A stretch of 33,245 nt of DNA from JAZNQN01 sp045656005. GTDB lineage: Bacteria; Bacillota; Clostridia; UMGS1883; UMGS1540. The notes below the pieces were generated by a model, which saw only the letters and a list, made by a program, of their open reading frames with translations, ran no database searches and was not told where the DNA came from. Shown here piece by piece: positions 6,475-13,221 of the stretch; the stretch's first letter is position 1; the number at the start of each line of letters is the position of its first letter. A program made the position numbers and the translations under genes. The stretch covers positions 1-33,245 of the forward strand of contig JAZOQG010000019.1 in the NCBI GenBank assembly GCA_045656005.1, written 5' to 3'.

Positions 6475-7425
6475 CTATATCTCATCAATTAAATTATGAA
6501 GTGTCTGCTTTACTCCTGCAGAAAGCTTTTCGTAAGTGTTGGGATTTTCAGCTTTCAGCTTTTTAAAATGCTCTGACATAGTTTTTATGTAGGCTTGTAC
6601 TTCGCCAAAATAAACAGATATAATCGGCGTCTCCTGGCTTACTGCTGATTCAAGTTTTCTCTCAAGCTCAAAAATTTTCCCTTTAAGCTCTTCCTTTTCT
6701 TTCTGCACTTGTTTCTCTGCAGCTTTTTTTGCCTTTTCTGCAGCCTCCAAGGCAGCTTTTTTCTTTTCTTCCTTAATTTGACCTTCTAAATTTTCTTTGG
6801 CCTTTTCTGCAGCAATCTGAGCATCTTTCGCTTTTTTTAGCTTTTCTTCATACTCTTCACGAATAGCATCTTCATTAAGAGCATTGCTCTGTTTTTCTGT
6901 AGCTTTAATCTTTTCTTCGAGCTCGGACACTTTTCTTTTCTCTTCCTCGATAGTCTGCTCCGCTTTCAAAAGTTTACCTTCAAGAGTAGTCTTCTTATTT
7001 TCAAATCCGTCTCTCTCTGCCTTTATTTCCTTTATCTTTTCCTCAAGCTCCTTGACTGAAGTTTTTTCAATATCAACATTTTCAGAGAGCTTGTCCCTCT
7101 CCTCGCTTGATATTGCCGTAAGGGCCAGTAGCTTTGTGTAAGGAAGGTTCTGAAATTTGTCCGACTGCACCGAAGAGAAGAGCGATATCTGCTCTTCTCC
7201 GAATTCCTTGTATATCTTCATATAATTTTCTGCCGTACTCTGACTGTAATTAACCTTTTCCGAAAGCCATGCTCCCCATCCGCCATGACCTATTAACTCC
7301 TTTGCCCTCGTAAGCCTTCTCCCTATCTCTACAATGTACTGCAAAGCCATTTTTTGTGCCTGCGTTGTAAGTGTTATAATTTCACTTTCAATAATCGTCA
7401 TTTCGTTTACGCTGATTTCTTGCAT
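6475..7425 (-). CDS. DUF3102 phage protein with long coiled coil
   Basis: The protein has 316 residues. Residues about 10-85 match DUF3102: an initial helix, VEIGRRLTRAKELIGHGGWGAWL and NYSQSTAENYMKIYKEF, a pattern also seen in ParB-like and KorB-like helix-turn-helix proteins. Residues about 120-255 are a highly charged continuous coiled coil rich in K and E. The last 60 residues form a small domain (PIISVYFGEVQAYIKTMSEHF). The family is frequent beside PcfJ in clostridial phages and mobile elements; its function is not known. The start overlaps the PcfJ stop by 19 bases. AAAGGAG lies upstream of the ATG. Confidence 0.75.
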   Translation of the reverse strand: MQEISVNEMTIIESEIITLTTQAQKMALQYIVEIGRRLTRAKELIGHGGWGAWLSEKVNYSQSTAENYMKIYKEFGEEQISLFSSVQSDKFQNLPYTKLLALTAISSEERDKLSENVDIEKTSVKELEEKIKEIKAERDGFENKKTTLEGKLLKAEQTIEEEKRKVSELEEKIKATEKQSNALNEDAIREEYEEKLKKAKDAQIAAEKAKENLEGQIKEEKKKAALEAAEKAKKAAEKQVQKEKEELKGKIFELERKLESAVSQETPIISVYFGEVQAYIKTMSEHFKKLKAENPNTYEKLSAGVKQTLHNLIDEI

Positions 7426-9353
7426 TTCGTTTTACTCCTTTTTATAAATTTAAGCCACTCATCTACAAACGCATAAACTTCTTCATTTTGCGTATAAGAG
7501 CAGTTGTTTTTCCCTCTGCACTGAACTATCTTTTTGTCTTTATATTCCAATGTGTAATACGATTTTTTCGGTTCTCCCTTTTTTCTTATAAAGAATATCG
7601 CCGTTTCTCCACGAAGCATTCTGTCCGCATATGTACCTACACAGTGGTGAAGTGCCGAGCCTTCTTTTGTGAGGGATGATGCACTTGGCGCCGGCATAAT
7701 TAAAAGCCCTTCTCCCTCGTATGCCATTTCTGAAAGTGCCTCACTGACTTTTTTGAATTTCTTTTCGTTTATTTTCTTTCTTTGTTCTATAACCGCTTTG
7801 CTCGTAGCCTCGTGTCTTTTCTTAAGGTCTGAAGGAAATAAAATATTTTTATCCTTCAAATCAAGTTCAAGCTCTTCGCACTCTTTAAGATAATCCTCAT
7901 AGATGCCACATATATTGCTCTCGCCATACTTTGTTTCTTGCTTCTTAAGATAGGCTATAACACTGCTTATTTTCTTGTACTTTGATGCAATCTTAACTGA
8001 ACCTATCCGGAGCGAGTTTTCAAACGCCAGCTCGTAAATATCCTCTGTGGTTATACCTTTCATGTCCCAAATGTCATTTACATGCTTTATTTGGTACTCA
8101 CCCCACTCGTCAGGCTTTGCTATTTTAAGAAGAGCCATAGGGAACTTAAAAAACTCTTTCGGTGTTTTCCGCTCCCATCTGCAGATATTACTCGTGTCCT
8201 TACAAAATCTGTTATAAACCTTTCCTTCAAGTAATCTTTTATAACCGTTTTTATGTAAAAACTCAAGACACGGGAACCTTATAAAATCGATTATAAATTT
8301 AAGCGGGTTTCTGTATTCTCTTAAAACTTCTCTGATGTTAATATATTCGAGTCTCGTGCCCTTCAAAGTTTCCTCGATGCCATTTGAGTAAAGTTTGTAA
8401 GAATATCCGTCATAGATATAAATTTTCCCATCCCTTTCCCAATTTTTAAGAGTGTATATATCACTTCTGCCTATAAAGGTATAGCCTTTATACTCTTTAA
8501 GCCACATTGCCACTTTAAATCCTCTCATCCCATACCTAGCGCATTCAACAAGATTTTTCTTAATGTCTGGATATTTTGCATCATAATTTCTCTTAAGATG
8601 AAACATCCTTATCCAAACACTTTCCCCGTCAAGTCCCTTTTGTAAAAATGCTATATTTTCAACATAGTCGCTTTTCCATGCCTGGCTGTTTTCTAAAACG
8701 CATAAAACTTTGCTGCCACAATCAGGACATCTAACATAATTGTGTTGTGTGAATCTTTGTCTCCTTGCTCGTACATTTCTGCCACACAACGCACACGTGC
8801 CTCTTACATTACCCTTTTTATAAATGAGCGTGTTATCAAATGGAAGAACCTCATTTTTTATATATTCCTCAATCCCTTCAGGGAGGTCTTCAGGACAAAG
8901 GCTTATATCTTCGTCAAGAAACTCTCCTCTTTTCTTTTTACTCCGAAGATTTTTTTCCGCTCTCCATTCATCAATCATTTGAAAAAGTGTGTCCATCTGA
9001 TGATTGTCGCTTTTCTTTCCTGTAAGAGTGGAAAGTTTCTTTTCATCCTCTTCCGAAATCTTAACGTACATATACCTTGGCGAACTAATTAAAAGACCAT
9101 ATGTGCAAAGTTTTCTACTCCCGTCTTTTTTCAGAAAAACATAGTCGCTCTCTGCCTTTGAAACTATAAGCCTGAAATCTTCGTATCTCTCGTAACGCCA
9201 TATATTATAGTGTTTATTTAAAACAAACGTGATTATATGTACGATATGATCCCCCTGCTTTTTTCTTTCGACAAGAACTTCATAAGATATTCTGTCGTTT
9301 TTAATGTTTGTTTTCGGCCACGGCATTTCTTTTATTCTCTTGTCAAGCTTCAT
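7407..9353 (-). CDS. PcfJ-family protein
   Basis: The protein has 648 residues. A zinc ribbon at C187/C190 and C209/C212 separates an N-terminal region (1-180) from a long helical middle. The C-terminal part (about 560-640) holds the PcfJ hallmark: LTKEGSALHHCVGTYADRM, a basic FFIRKKGEPKKSYYTLEY stretch and QCRGKNN. PcfJ was named from the conjugative plasmid pCF10 and is widespread in phages and integrative elements, with no settled function. Its gene is next to an AcrIIA9/PcfK-like gene, as in many elements. ATG 9353 has GGAGGG upstream. This is the longest gene of the early operon and is intact. Confidence 0.85.
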   Translation of the reverse strand: MKLDKRIKEMPWPKTNIKNDRISYEVLVERKKQGDHIVHIITFVLNKHYNIWRYERYEDFRLIVSKAESDYVFLKKDGSRKLCTYGLLISSPRYMYVKISEEDEKKLSTLTGKKSDNHQMDTLFQMIDEWRAEKNLRSKKKRGEFLDEDISLCPEDLPEGIEEYIKNEVLPFDNTLIYKKGNVRGTCALCGRNVRARRQRFTQHNYVRCPDCGSKVLCVLENSQAWKSDYVENIAFLQKGLDGESVWIRMFHLKRNYDAKYPDIKKNLVECARYGMRGFKVAMWLKEYKGYTFIGRSDIYTLKNWERDGKIYIYDGYSYKLYSNGIEETLKGTRLEYINIREVLREYRNPLKFIIDFIRFPCLEFLHKNGYKRLLEGKVYNRFCKDTSNICRWERKTPKEFFKFPMALLKIAKPDEWGEYQIKHVNDIWDMKGITTEDIYELAFENSLRIGSVKIASKYKKISSVIAYLKKQETKYGESNICGIYEDYLKECEELELDLKDKNILFPSDLKKRHEATSKAVIEQRKKINEKKFKKVSEALSEMAYEGEGLLIMPAPSASSLTKEGSALHHCVGTYADRMLRGETAIFFIRKKGEPKKSYYTLEYKDKKIVQCRGKNNCSYTQNEEVYAFVDEWLKFIKRSKTKCKKSA

Positions 9354-9362
9354 GGTACCCTC

Positions 9363-9686
9363 CTACAACAAATCTGTAAGGGATACTATTTTTGCATTCG
9401 TTGTTTCTTCGCCTTTTATCCCGAAATAATTATCTACAATGCTATAACCTTCTTCCGGTGTTAAAACACCGCATCCGCCTACTGATCGTTTCTTTGCCAA
9501 ATCCCGCATTTTCCCAATGGCGCCGGCAATATTTTTCTTTTCATCGATAGCTTTTTTCATTTTCTCAAGTGTTTGGGAATTTGCCTCGCATTTTTGTACG
9601 ATATAATTTGAAATAGTTTCATACATCGGGTCGTTATTATGTTTTTTGCACTCTGCCTCAAGTGCATTTATTACATCATGTAACAT
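9363..9686 (-). CDS. AcrIIA9/PcfK-like protein, candidate anti-CRISPR
   Basis: ATG 9686 with AGGGG upstream gives 107 residues; a longer reading to 9731 lies inside the neighbour and is unlikely. The helical N-terminal half (ALEAECKKHNNDPMYETISNY) and the C-terminal GVLTPEEGYSIVDNYFGI (73-90) follow the pattern I associate with proteins labelled PcfK-like or Cas9 inhibitor AcrIIA9 family. AcrIIA9 members block type II-A Cas9. The location directly before pcfJ fits the PcfJ/PcfK pairing. The family call rests on recall of the signature, and inhibitor activity cannot be claimed from sequence alone; many relatives may serve another role. Confidence 0.6.
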   Translation of the reverse strand: MLHDVINALEAECKKHNNDPMYETISNYIVQKCEANSQTLEKMKKAIDEKKNIAGAIGKMRDLAKKRSVGGCGVLTPEEGYSIVDNYFGIKGEETTNAKIVSLTDLL

Positions 9687-9688
9687 TT

Positions 9689-9910
9689 CTATTTTACCCC
9701 TTCCTTTATTATCCTGTCCTTCATGCGGCACAAAGAGCGAAGTCTGTCACATTCACCCTTAAGGCTCTCGCACTCCTGCTCTTTTCGTATAAGCTCTTTG
9801 AAAAAGCACTCCTTTGCCTTTTCAGACTCCATATACTTCTCCGCTAGTTTGGTTATATCCCCACGCAGTTTTTCTGTTCCCTTCAAAATTTCAACTACTT
9901 CTGCAAACAT
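9689..9910 (-). CDS. Small coiled-coil phage protein
   Basis: The protein has 73 residues, nearly all helical with heptad spacing (LRGDITKLAEKYMESEKAKE, then LKGECDRLRSLCRMKDRII). The ATG has AGGGGAG upstream. It ends two bases before the AcrIIA9-like gene, so the two are surely on one transcript. I do not recognise a family. It could be a partner or oligomerisation subunit of a neighbour. Confidence 0.55.
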   Translation of the reverse strand: MFAEVVEILKGTEKLRGDITKLAEKYMESEKAKECFFKELIRKEQECESLKGECDRLRSLCRMKDRIIKEGVK

Positions 9911-10202
9911 TTTTTACTCCCCTTTTCTTACCCATCCTATAACTCGTTTTGATAGCCTTGACAGAACACTCATCACTGCAATACTTGCTTCGCTTACCTT
10001 TCAAAACCTTTCCTCAAATTCCGCATCTTGCCTTTTCGGTCTGCTCACTTTGATATCCGGGACATTCTATAACCTTGTATGTATAACCGCCATCTTTACA
10101 TTTGACAAGCTTTGCATCCCATCCGGAAACTGCTCGGCCACGCATAACCCAGGGACACTTAAAAAATATTTCCTTGTCACATGTTTCACATAATGAGCTC
10201 AT
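9891..10202 (-). pseudogene. Zinc-knuckle phage protein interrupted by in-frame TGA
   Basis: ATG 10202 overlaps the upstream TGA (ATGA) and opens a frame reading MSSLCETCDKEIFFKCPW, then VMRGRAVSGWDAKLVKCKDG and a third Cys (IECPGY). It stops at TGA 10014 after 62 residues ending KARCGI. The same frame continues GKVLKGKRSKYCSDECSVKA and ends at 9891. If the TGA were TGT or TGC, the join would read CGICGKVLKGKRSKYCSDEC, a complete treble-clef zinc knuckle of a type common in phage proteins. TGA ends several other genes here, so it is not reassigned. The downstream part alone could start at TTG 10004 (37 residues). Confidence 0.6.
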
Positions 10203-10429
10203 GCCCTCACAGCCCCTATCTCTCTTAAATTTTGCATATAAACATCGTATGCTATCTGATATACTATTCTCTTGCACTCTGCTCTGTTTAATTTGCCCTC
10301 AAGGTATCTGCTCTCTTGTTGCTCATAAACGCATTTTGTTATGTAATCCTTATCGTGTCCCGCTCTTATAGCTTCTTCTATTTTTTTATGGCGGTCACTA
10401 CATAAAAACGTATTTGATTTTATTTCCAT
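10199..10429 (-). CDS. Hypothetical small phage protein
   Basis: I chose ATG 10429 (MEIKSNTFLCSDRHKK), giving 76 residues; a start at 10438 adds MIC. The body is helical and charged (IEEAIRAGHDKDYITKCVYE, then a RAECKRIVYQIAYDVYMQNL stretch) with three scattered Cys and no clear metal motif. Its stop overlaps the start of the next gene as ATGA. I do not recognise it. Confidence 0.5.
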   Translation of the reverse strand: MEIKSNTFLCSDRHKKIEEAIRAGHDKDYITKCVYEQQESRYLEGKLNRAECKRIVYQIAYDVYMQNLREIGAVRA

Positions 10430-10440
10430 ACATATCACCC

Positions 10441-10650
10441 CTAATTAAAAACAATCTTATCAAGCACATTCTGAACAAGTGCAGGTAAACTGTCAGCTGT
10501 CACATCAACTTTCACTATTGCTCCGTCACAATAATAAATGTCAACACTCTCTTTCTTATCCTTTTCCTCGTATGTTGCTCCTAAAACTTCAGGATACGCA
10601 TCCACCAGGAGAGGAGAAAGTCTGTTTTTAACAAATTTTTCTTTTGACAT
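10441..10650 (-). CDS. Hypothetical small phage protein
   Basis: The protein has 69 residues with a basic start (MSKEKFVKNRLSPLL), a beta-rich middle (ESVDIYYCDGAIVKVDVTAD) and a closing helix. A TTAAGGAGG site precedes the ATG and the gene sits 11 bases after ssb. Small proteins of this layout follow ssb in several clostridial phages, but I can give no function. Confidence 0.55.
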   Translation of the reverse strand: MSKEKFVKNRLSPLLVDAYPEVLGATYEEKDKKESVDIYYCDGAIVKVDVTADSLPALVQNVLDKIVFN

Positions 10651-10661
10651 GTCAATCCTCC

Positions 10662-11039
10662 TTAATATGGTAAATCGTCATCCGGTATATCTGCAGAAAA
10701 TTCTTCCGGCAACTGTGGTGCTTCGTCTCTCTTTGATGCAAAAATTTCAATGTCTTTTACTTCAACCTCTGTACCGTAGTGCTTCACATTATCTTTTTCC
10801 CAAAAGTTATTACGCAAACGTCCCTCAAGCGAAACCACGTCTCCCTTTTTTCCATAATTAGCAAGGAACATTGCATGGTGCCTGAAAGCAACACATCTAA
10901 TAAAGTCCGTCTTGTATTCTCCGTCTGTCTTAAAACTTTGCTTTACCGCTAAATCAAATGTCACAGTATTTACACCCGTCGCGGTGCTCTTCAGCTCCGC
11001 ATCCTTCGTAAGCCTGCCGACTAAACACACTTTGTTCAC
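10662..11039 (-). CDS. ssb: Phage single-stranded DNA-binding protein
   Basis: I chose GTG 11039 (MNKVCLVGRLTKDAEL) with AGAGG upstream, giving 125 residues; the TTG at 11060 would add seven atypical residues. The OB fold is clear: NKVCLVGRLTKDAELK, TVTFDLAVKQSF, DFIRCVAFRHHAMFLANYGK, GDVVSLEGRLRNNF. The acidic tail ends DIPDDDLPY, the usual tip that recruits partner proteins. SSB coats single-stranded DNA during replication, and rolling-circle replication through the HUH protein encoded at 2134-2913 would need it. The linker is short compared with host SSB, as is typical of phage versions. Confidence 0.92.
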   Translation of the reverse strand: MNKVCLVGRLTKDAELKSTATGVNTVTFDLAVKQSFKTDGEYKTDFIRCVAFRHHAMFLANYGKKGDVVSLEGRLRNNFWEKDNVKHYGTEVEVKDIEIFASKRDEAPQLPEEFSADIPDDDLPY

Positions 11040-11069
11040 GTCGCAACAACCTCTATTCAATTCAAATTT

Positions 11070-11213
11070 TTTTACAATAAATTTTTCACCATTCCGGTGT
11101 TACTCCTTTTCCCCTTCAAGGCACGCTCATTATGGCTATGTGTTTGTAAACGCACACATAATGCCTCACACTCGCTACCACCTTGCGGGGTCCCCACGAG
11201 TGTTACAACACTC
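11070..11213 (-). CDS. Possible 47-aa leader peptide before ssb
   Basis: A frame from the ATG near 11213 reads MSVVTLVGTPQGGSECEALC and continues VRLQTHSHNERALKGKR to a TAA near 11070. There is no good ribosome site and the frame crosses the structured region, so it may be a chance opening. Its Gly/Ser- and Arg/Lys-rich composition has no family match that I know. Confidence 0.25.
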
Positions 11214-11232
11214 ATTTTTTTCTATATTTCTT

Positions 11233-11261
11233 TTGACAAATTTTTAAAAATGTTTTATAAT
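11233..11261 (+). promoter_or_regulatory. Perfect sigma-A promoter on the anti-operon strand
   Basis: TTGACA (11233-11238), 17-base spacer, TATAAT (11256-11261). It points against the surrounding minus-strand early operon and has no gene downstream before a terminator at 11298-11324. Expected transcription start is near 11268. Confidence 0.85.
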
Positions 11262-11267
11262 GTAATT

Positions 11268-11324
11268 GTTGTTTTAAATGAGTTCTTCTGGAACTCCGAC
11301 CGGCTTTGGCGAGCCGGTCTTTTT
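11268..11324 (+). ncRNA. Candidate 57-nt two-hairpin small RNA
   Basis: Between the perfect promoter at 11233-11261 and the terminator lies no start codon with a ribosome site. The predicted transcript has a short U/A-rich 5' end, a first hairpin (GAGTTC, loop TTCTG, GAACTC; 11280-11296) and the terminator hairpin one base later. It would be antisense to the early operon transcript between the LysM-like gene and ssb. No known RNA family is recognised. This rests on promoter and terminator quality only. Confidence 0.65.
11298..11324 (+). terminator. Strong intrinsic terminator of the small RNA
   Basis: GACCGGCT, loop TTGGCG and AGCCGGTC form a perfect 8-bp stem followed by TTTTT. On the other strand there is no U tract, so it works for plus-strand transcription. 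It touches the stop codon of the minus-strand LysM-like gene. Confidence 0.85.
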
Positions 11325-11593
11325 CATTTGGTGCAAATTATGGTTATTGCCTCCCCGTAATACCATTCCGCTCCCCTGCCTTTTCCATTTGCTTTGAGCA
11401 TTTCATAGTACCATTTATCCCATTTTATTCCGCTGCCATATTCCTCATAAACTTCCCACAAGGTCTCGCCCCTGCCTAATATGTACGGCTTTTCTTCTGC
11501 TCTCTTAAGCGCCAGTGACCCGCAAAGCAAAACGCAGATTATAACTATAACTGCTGCGCAGGCTAAACATCTTAAAGCTTTTCTATTCAACAT
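11324..11593 (-). CDS. Membrane-anchored LysM-like small protein
   Basis: I chose ATG 11593 (MLNRKALRC), about 89 residues; a start six bases earlier is equally possible. A single membrane segment (residues about 8-28, LACAAVIVIICVLLCGSLAL) is followed outside by a LysM-like stretch, ILGRGETLWEVYEEYGS, and a KWYYEMLKANGKG helix. The layout resembles YneA-type or LysM cell-division inhibitors of Gram-positive bacteria, so an effect on the wall or division during phage growth is possible. The domain match is weak. It overlaps the previous gene by 11 bases. Confidence 0.55.
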   Translation of the reverse strand: MLNRKALRCLACAAVIVIICVLLCGSLALKRAEEKPYILGRGETLWEVYEEYGSGIKWDKWYYEMLKANGKGRGAEWYYGEAITIICTK

Positions 11594-12161
11594 TTTCACT
11601 TCCTTTGTTTATAATATCGTCAAGTAACTTCCCTACGGAATACACAAGCGTCTGAACCGTGCTTTCGTAGTCTTCCATTTCCTGCTCTGAGAACATGCCT
11701 ACAATGTTGCAAATATCTCTGGCCACAACTGCAGCTGCTCTCATGTCGTCAATTCTGTTTATGACCGTGACGTACTTGCTAAGCGAAACAACATTTTGTT
11801 TTTCTGTGCTCATCTGTTCTTTCTTTGCCGGCACAGATTTTTTAGCTACCTTGTTTCCTTTTATGTACTTTCTTTTCGCATCTGATATGGCTTGCGGGGT
11901 TTCGCCCATACGTTCTGCAATTTCTCCCCTGGGTATTCCCTGCTCAACAAAGTTCTTAAGTTCTAAAAGTCTTTCCTCTGTCCACTTACCTCTTTCACTT
12001 TGCCTTTTGTCAACTTGGTTTACGTTCTTCGCCGTTTTAGGCTTAACTCCGCTGATGCAGCCTTCCTCAGCTAAAATATTAAAAATCTCTTCCTTGCTGC
12101 AGCAGTTGAGGTCTGCCAAAATCTCTATCTGCTTGTTTTTATCCGCAGCTTCCTTGTACAT
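11583..12161 (-). CDS. Hypothetical phage DNA-binding-like protein
   Basis: The protein has 192 residues. A first helix-turn-helix-like segment (IEILADLNCCSKEEIFNIL) and a second one around residues 62-96 (WTEERLLELKNFVEQGIPRG, then EIAERMGETPQAISDAKRKY) indicate a Myb- or sigma-like DNA-binding module. The last 60 residues are helical and acidic. There is no strong ribosome site before ATG 12161, and an upstream in-frame TAA rules out a longer reading. I cannot name a family; a phage early regulator is the simplest guess. Confidence 0.55.
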   Translation of the reverse strand: MYKEAADKNKQIEILADLNCCSKEEIFNILAEEGCISGVKPKTAKNVNQVDKRQSERGKWTEERLLELKNFVEQGIPRGEIAERMGETPQAISDAKRKYIKGNKVAKKSVPAKKEQMSTEKQNVVSLSKYVTVINRIDDMRAAAVVARDICNIVGMFSEQEMEDYESTVQTLVYSVGKLLDDIINKGSENVE

Positions 12162-12190
12162 CTGAACTATTTAATATGTTTCATACTTGG

Positions 12191-12466
12191 TCACCTTCTC
12201 TCCCCCCTTCTAAATATATCTTCTAAATTAAACCCAATCTCCGGCTCTTGGGTCTCTTCGCTTGGAAAAATCTCTTTGTATGCAGGGCTTGTCCTGTCGG
12301 TTATCGCTCTTACAAACAAATCGTATGTCTCTCTCTTTACTTTTTCATCGCCTATACTTGAAAAGATTCTCGCCAGTGCGCCTGCTATTTCCGTAACTAA
12401 CACGAGAGGTGTGCCGGAACATATAATTTTTTCAAGGTTCCCTTTGTTTGCTTTAATTTCAATCAT
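12191..12466 (-). CDS. Hypothetical small phage protein
   Basis: The protein has 91 residues. It overlaps the stop of the HNH gene by four bases (ATGA), so it is translationally coupled. The body is one compact helical domain (LVTEIAGALARIFSSIGDEK) with a loose acidic tail ending FRRGERR. No known domain is recognised. Confidence 0.55.
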   Translation of the reverse strand: MIEIKANKGNLEKIICSGTPLVLVTEIAGALARIFSSIGDEKVKRETYDLFVRAITDRTSPAYKEIFPSEETQEPEIGFNLEDIFRRGERR

Positions 12467-12777
12467 AAATAACTCTCCTTCTTATATGTAACTTCTTCCT
12501 CATTCCAACCGGGATAAATCCCTGTAACATATTCTTTTGCCTTTTTAAGCATTCCGCTTCTTTCAACGGTGTTATCTAGCTTATGGTGACACCCGATGCA
12601 GGCAGTTACAACGTTCTTCTCTATCCCTAAACCGCCCTGACTCCTCGGCACAATGTGCGCATTCGGCATTGCTCTGTGGTCTCCGCAGAAAATACACCTC
12701 TCACCGTCTCTCTCCCATACTGCTTTCTTTACCTTCGGGCTAATATCAAGTGCCCTTGCTCTTTTACTTTTTGCCAT
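12463..12777 (-). CDS. HNH endonuclease
   Basis: I chose ATG 12777 (MAKSKRARALDISPKVK) behind AAGGTG, giving 104 residues; ATG 12795 would add six. The HNH core is complete: zinc pairs C28/C31 (CIFCG) and C60/C63 (CIGCH), the HIVPRSQGG segment with His41, and the N55/H64 region. HNH nucleases in phages often sit beside terminase genes and aid packaging, but this one lies in the early operon beside the excisionase-like gene, so replication, recombination or homing-like cutting are alternatives. Confidence 0.8.
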   Translation of the reverse strand: MAKSKRARALDISPKVKKAVWERDGERCIFCGDHRAMPNAHIVPRSQGGLGIEKNVVTACIGCHHKLDNTVERSGMLKKAKEYVTGIYPGWNEEEVTYKKESYL

Positions 12778-12781
12778 AAAT

Positions 12782-13054
12782 TCACCTTCTTCCATACAAT
12801 ATTTTTGTTACATCTGCCGGCACAGGTCGAAGCCCTTTAGGCTTTTCTTCAATCAACTTATCTTTGTCCTGTTCCCCGTGGTTTAGAAACTCCGCAAACT
12901 TTTCAAAATTAACCAAATACTTTTTTCCGGCTTTTACAAAAACAATTTTTTGTTCAGCCACAAGTCTCCTTATGTAATATTCTGCTATTCCGCTCTTTTT
13001 CGCTGTTTCTTTAATTGTTAGCATGGTTGGCATGATAGATGTTATATAATCCAT
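12782..13054 (-). CDS. Excisionase-like DNA-binding protein
   Basis: I chose ATG 13054 (MDYITSIMPTML) because AAGGAGG lies 8 bases upstream, giving 90 residues; the longer reading to 13093 would run into the 26-bp inverted repeat. Residues about 11-50 are a winged helix-turn-helix of the excisionase/MerR-like type (LTIKETAKKSGIAEYYIRRL, then VAEQKIVFVKAGKKYLVN). Such proteins bend DNA at att sites and steer the integrase to excision. Here the gene is separated from the integrase and lies in the early operon, as expected for a gene expressed only when the lytic promoter fires. It could also be an early regulator. Confidence 0.7.
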   Translation of the reverse strand: MDYITSIMPTMLTIKETAKKSGIAEYYIRRLVAEQKIVFVKAGKKYLVNFEKFAEFLNHGEQDKDKLIEEKPKGLRPVPADVTKILYGRR

Positions 13055-13082
13055 AGGATTTACCTCCTTCCTTTTCTTCTTG

Positions 13083-13213
13083 TATTCCCGCAAATTACAG
13101 ACGGCACTCTCTTTGGATTAAATTTTGAAGGTTTATTTAATAATGGCAAACTCGCATTTTTATTTTTGGTTTTTGGTCATACTTTTTAGTGCCGTCTGTA
13201 ATTTGCGGGAATA
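13083..13213. repeat. 26-bp perfect inverted repeat around a 79-bp spacer
   Basis: Arms are 13083-13108 and 13188-13213; the left arm begins tattcccgcaaattacagac. The spacer (13109-13187) is T/A-rich with no gene. The repeat lies between the Cro-like and excisionase-like genes and would be transcribed in the early operon. It is followed by no T tract in either direction, so it is not a plain terminator. Each arm could be a copy of one protein-binding site. Confidence 0.9.
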
Positions 13214-13221
13214 TGTAATTT

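Larger units (their letters stand above)
11061..11323. other. Structured gene-poor region upstream of ssb
   Basis: This 263-base stretch has a plus-strand promoter and terminator (separate entries) and many dyads: tatgtgt/acacata in 11130-11160; the overlapping cattatg/cataatg; the ggggtcccc palindrome near 11190; and acactcg/cgagtgt overlapping a cgagtgt/acactc hairpin that ends in attttttt (to about 11222). A 47-codon minus-strand frame crosses it. A phage replication origin or an RNA control region would both fit. Confidence 0.5.

Noticed and set aside
9267..9273. TTCGACA, a match to the 0A-box core
   Set aside because: It lies inside the pcfJ coding region where it spells ordinary codons; one 7-base match in this window is expected by chance.
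10014..10016. TGA read as a reassigned codon throughout the genome
   Set aside because: Other clear genes in the window, such as the LysM-like gene at 11324, end at TGA at the expected position; general reassignment does not fit.
13083..13213. Insertion sequence with 26-bp terminal inverted repeats
   Set aside because: The 79-bp spacer has no gene and no target-site duplication is visible, so at most it is a very small remnant; kept as an unexplained repeat.
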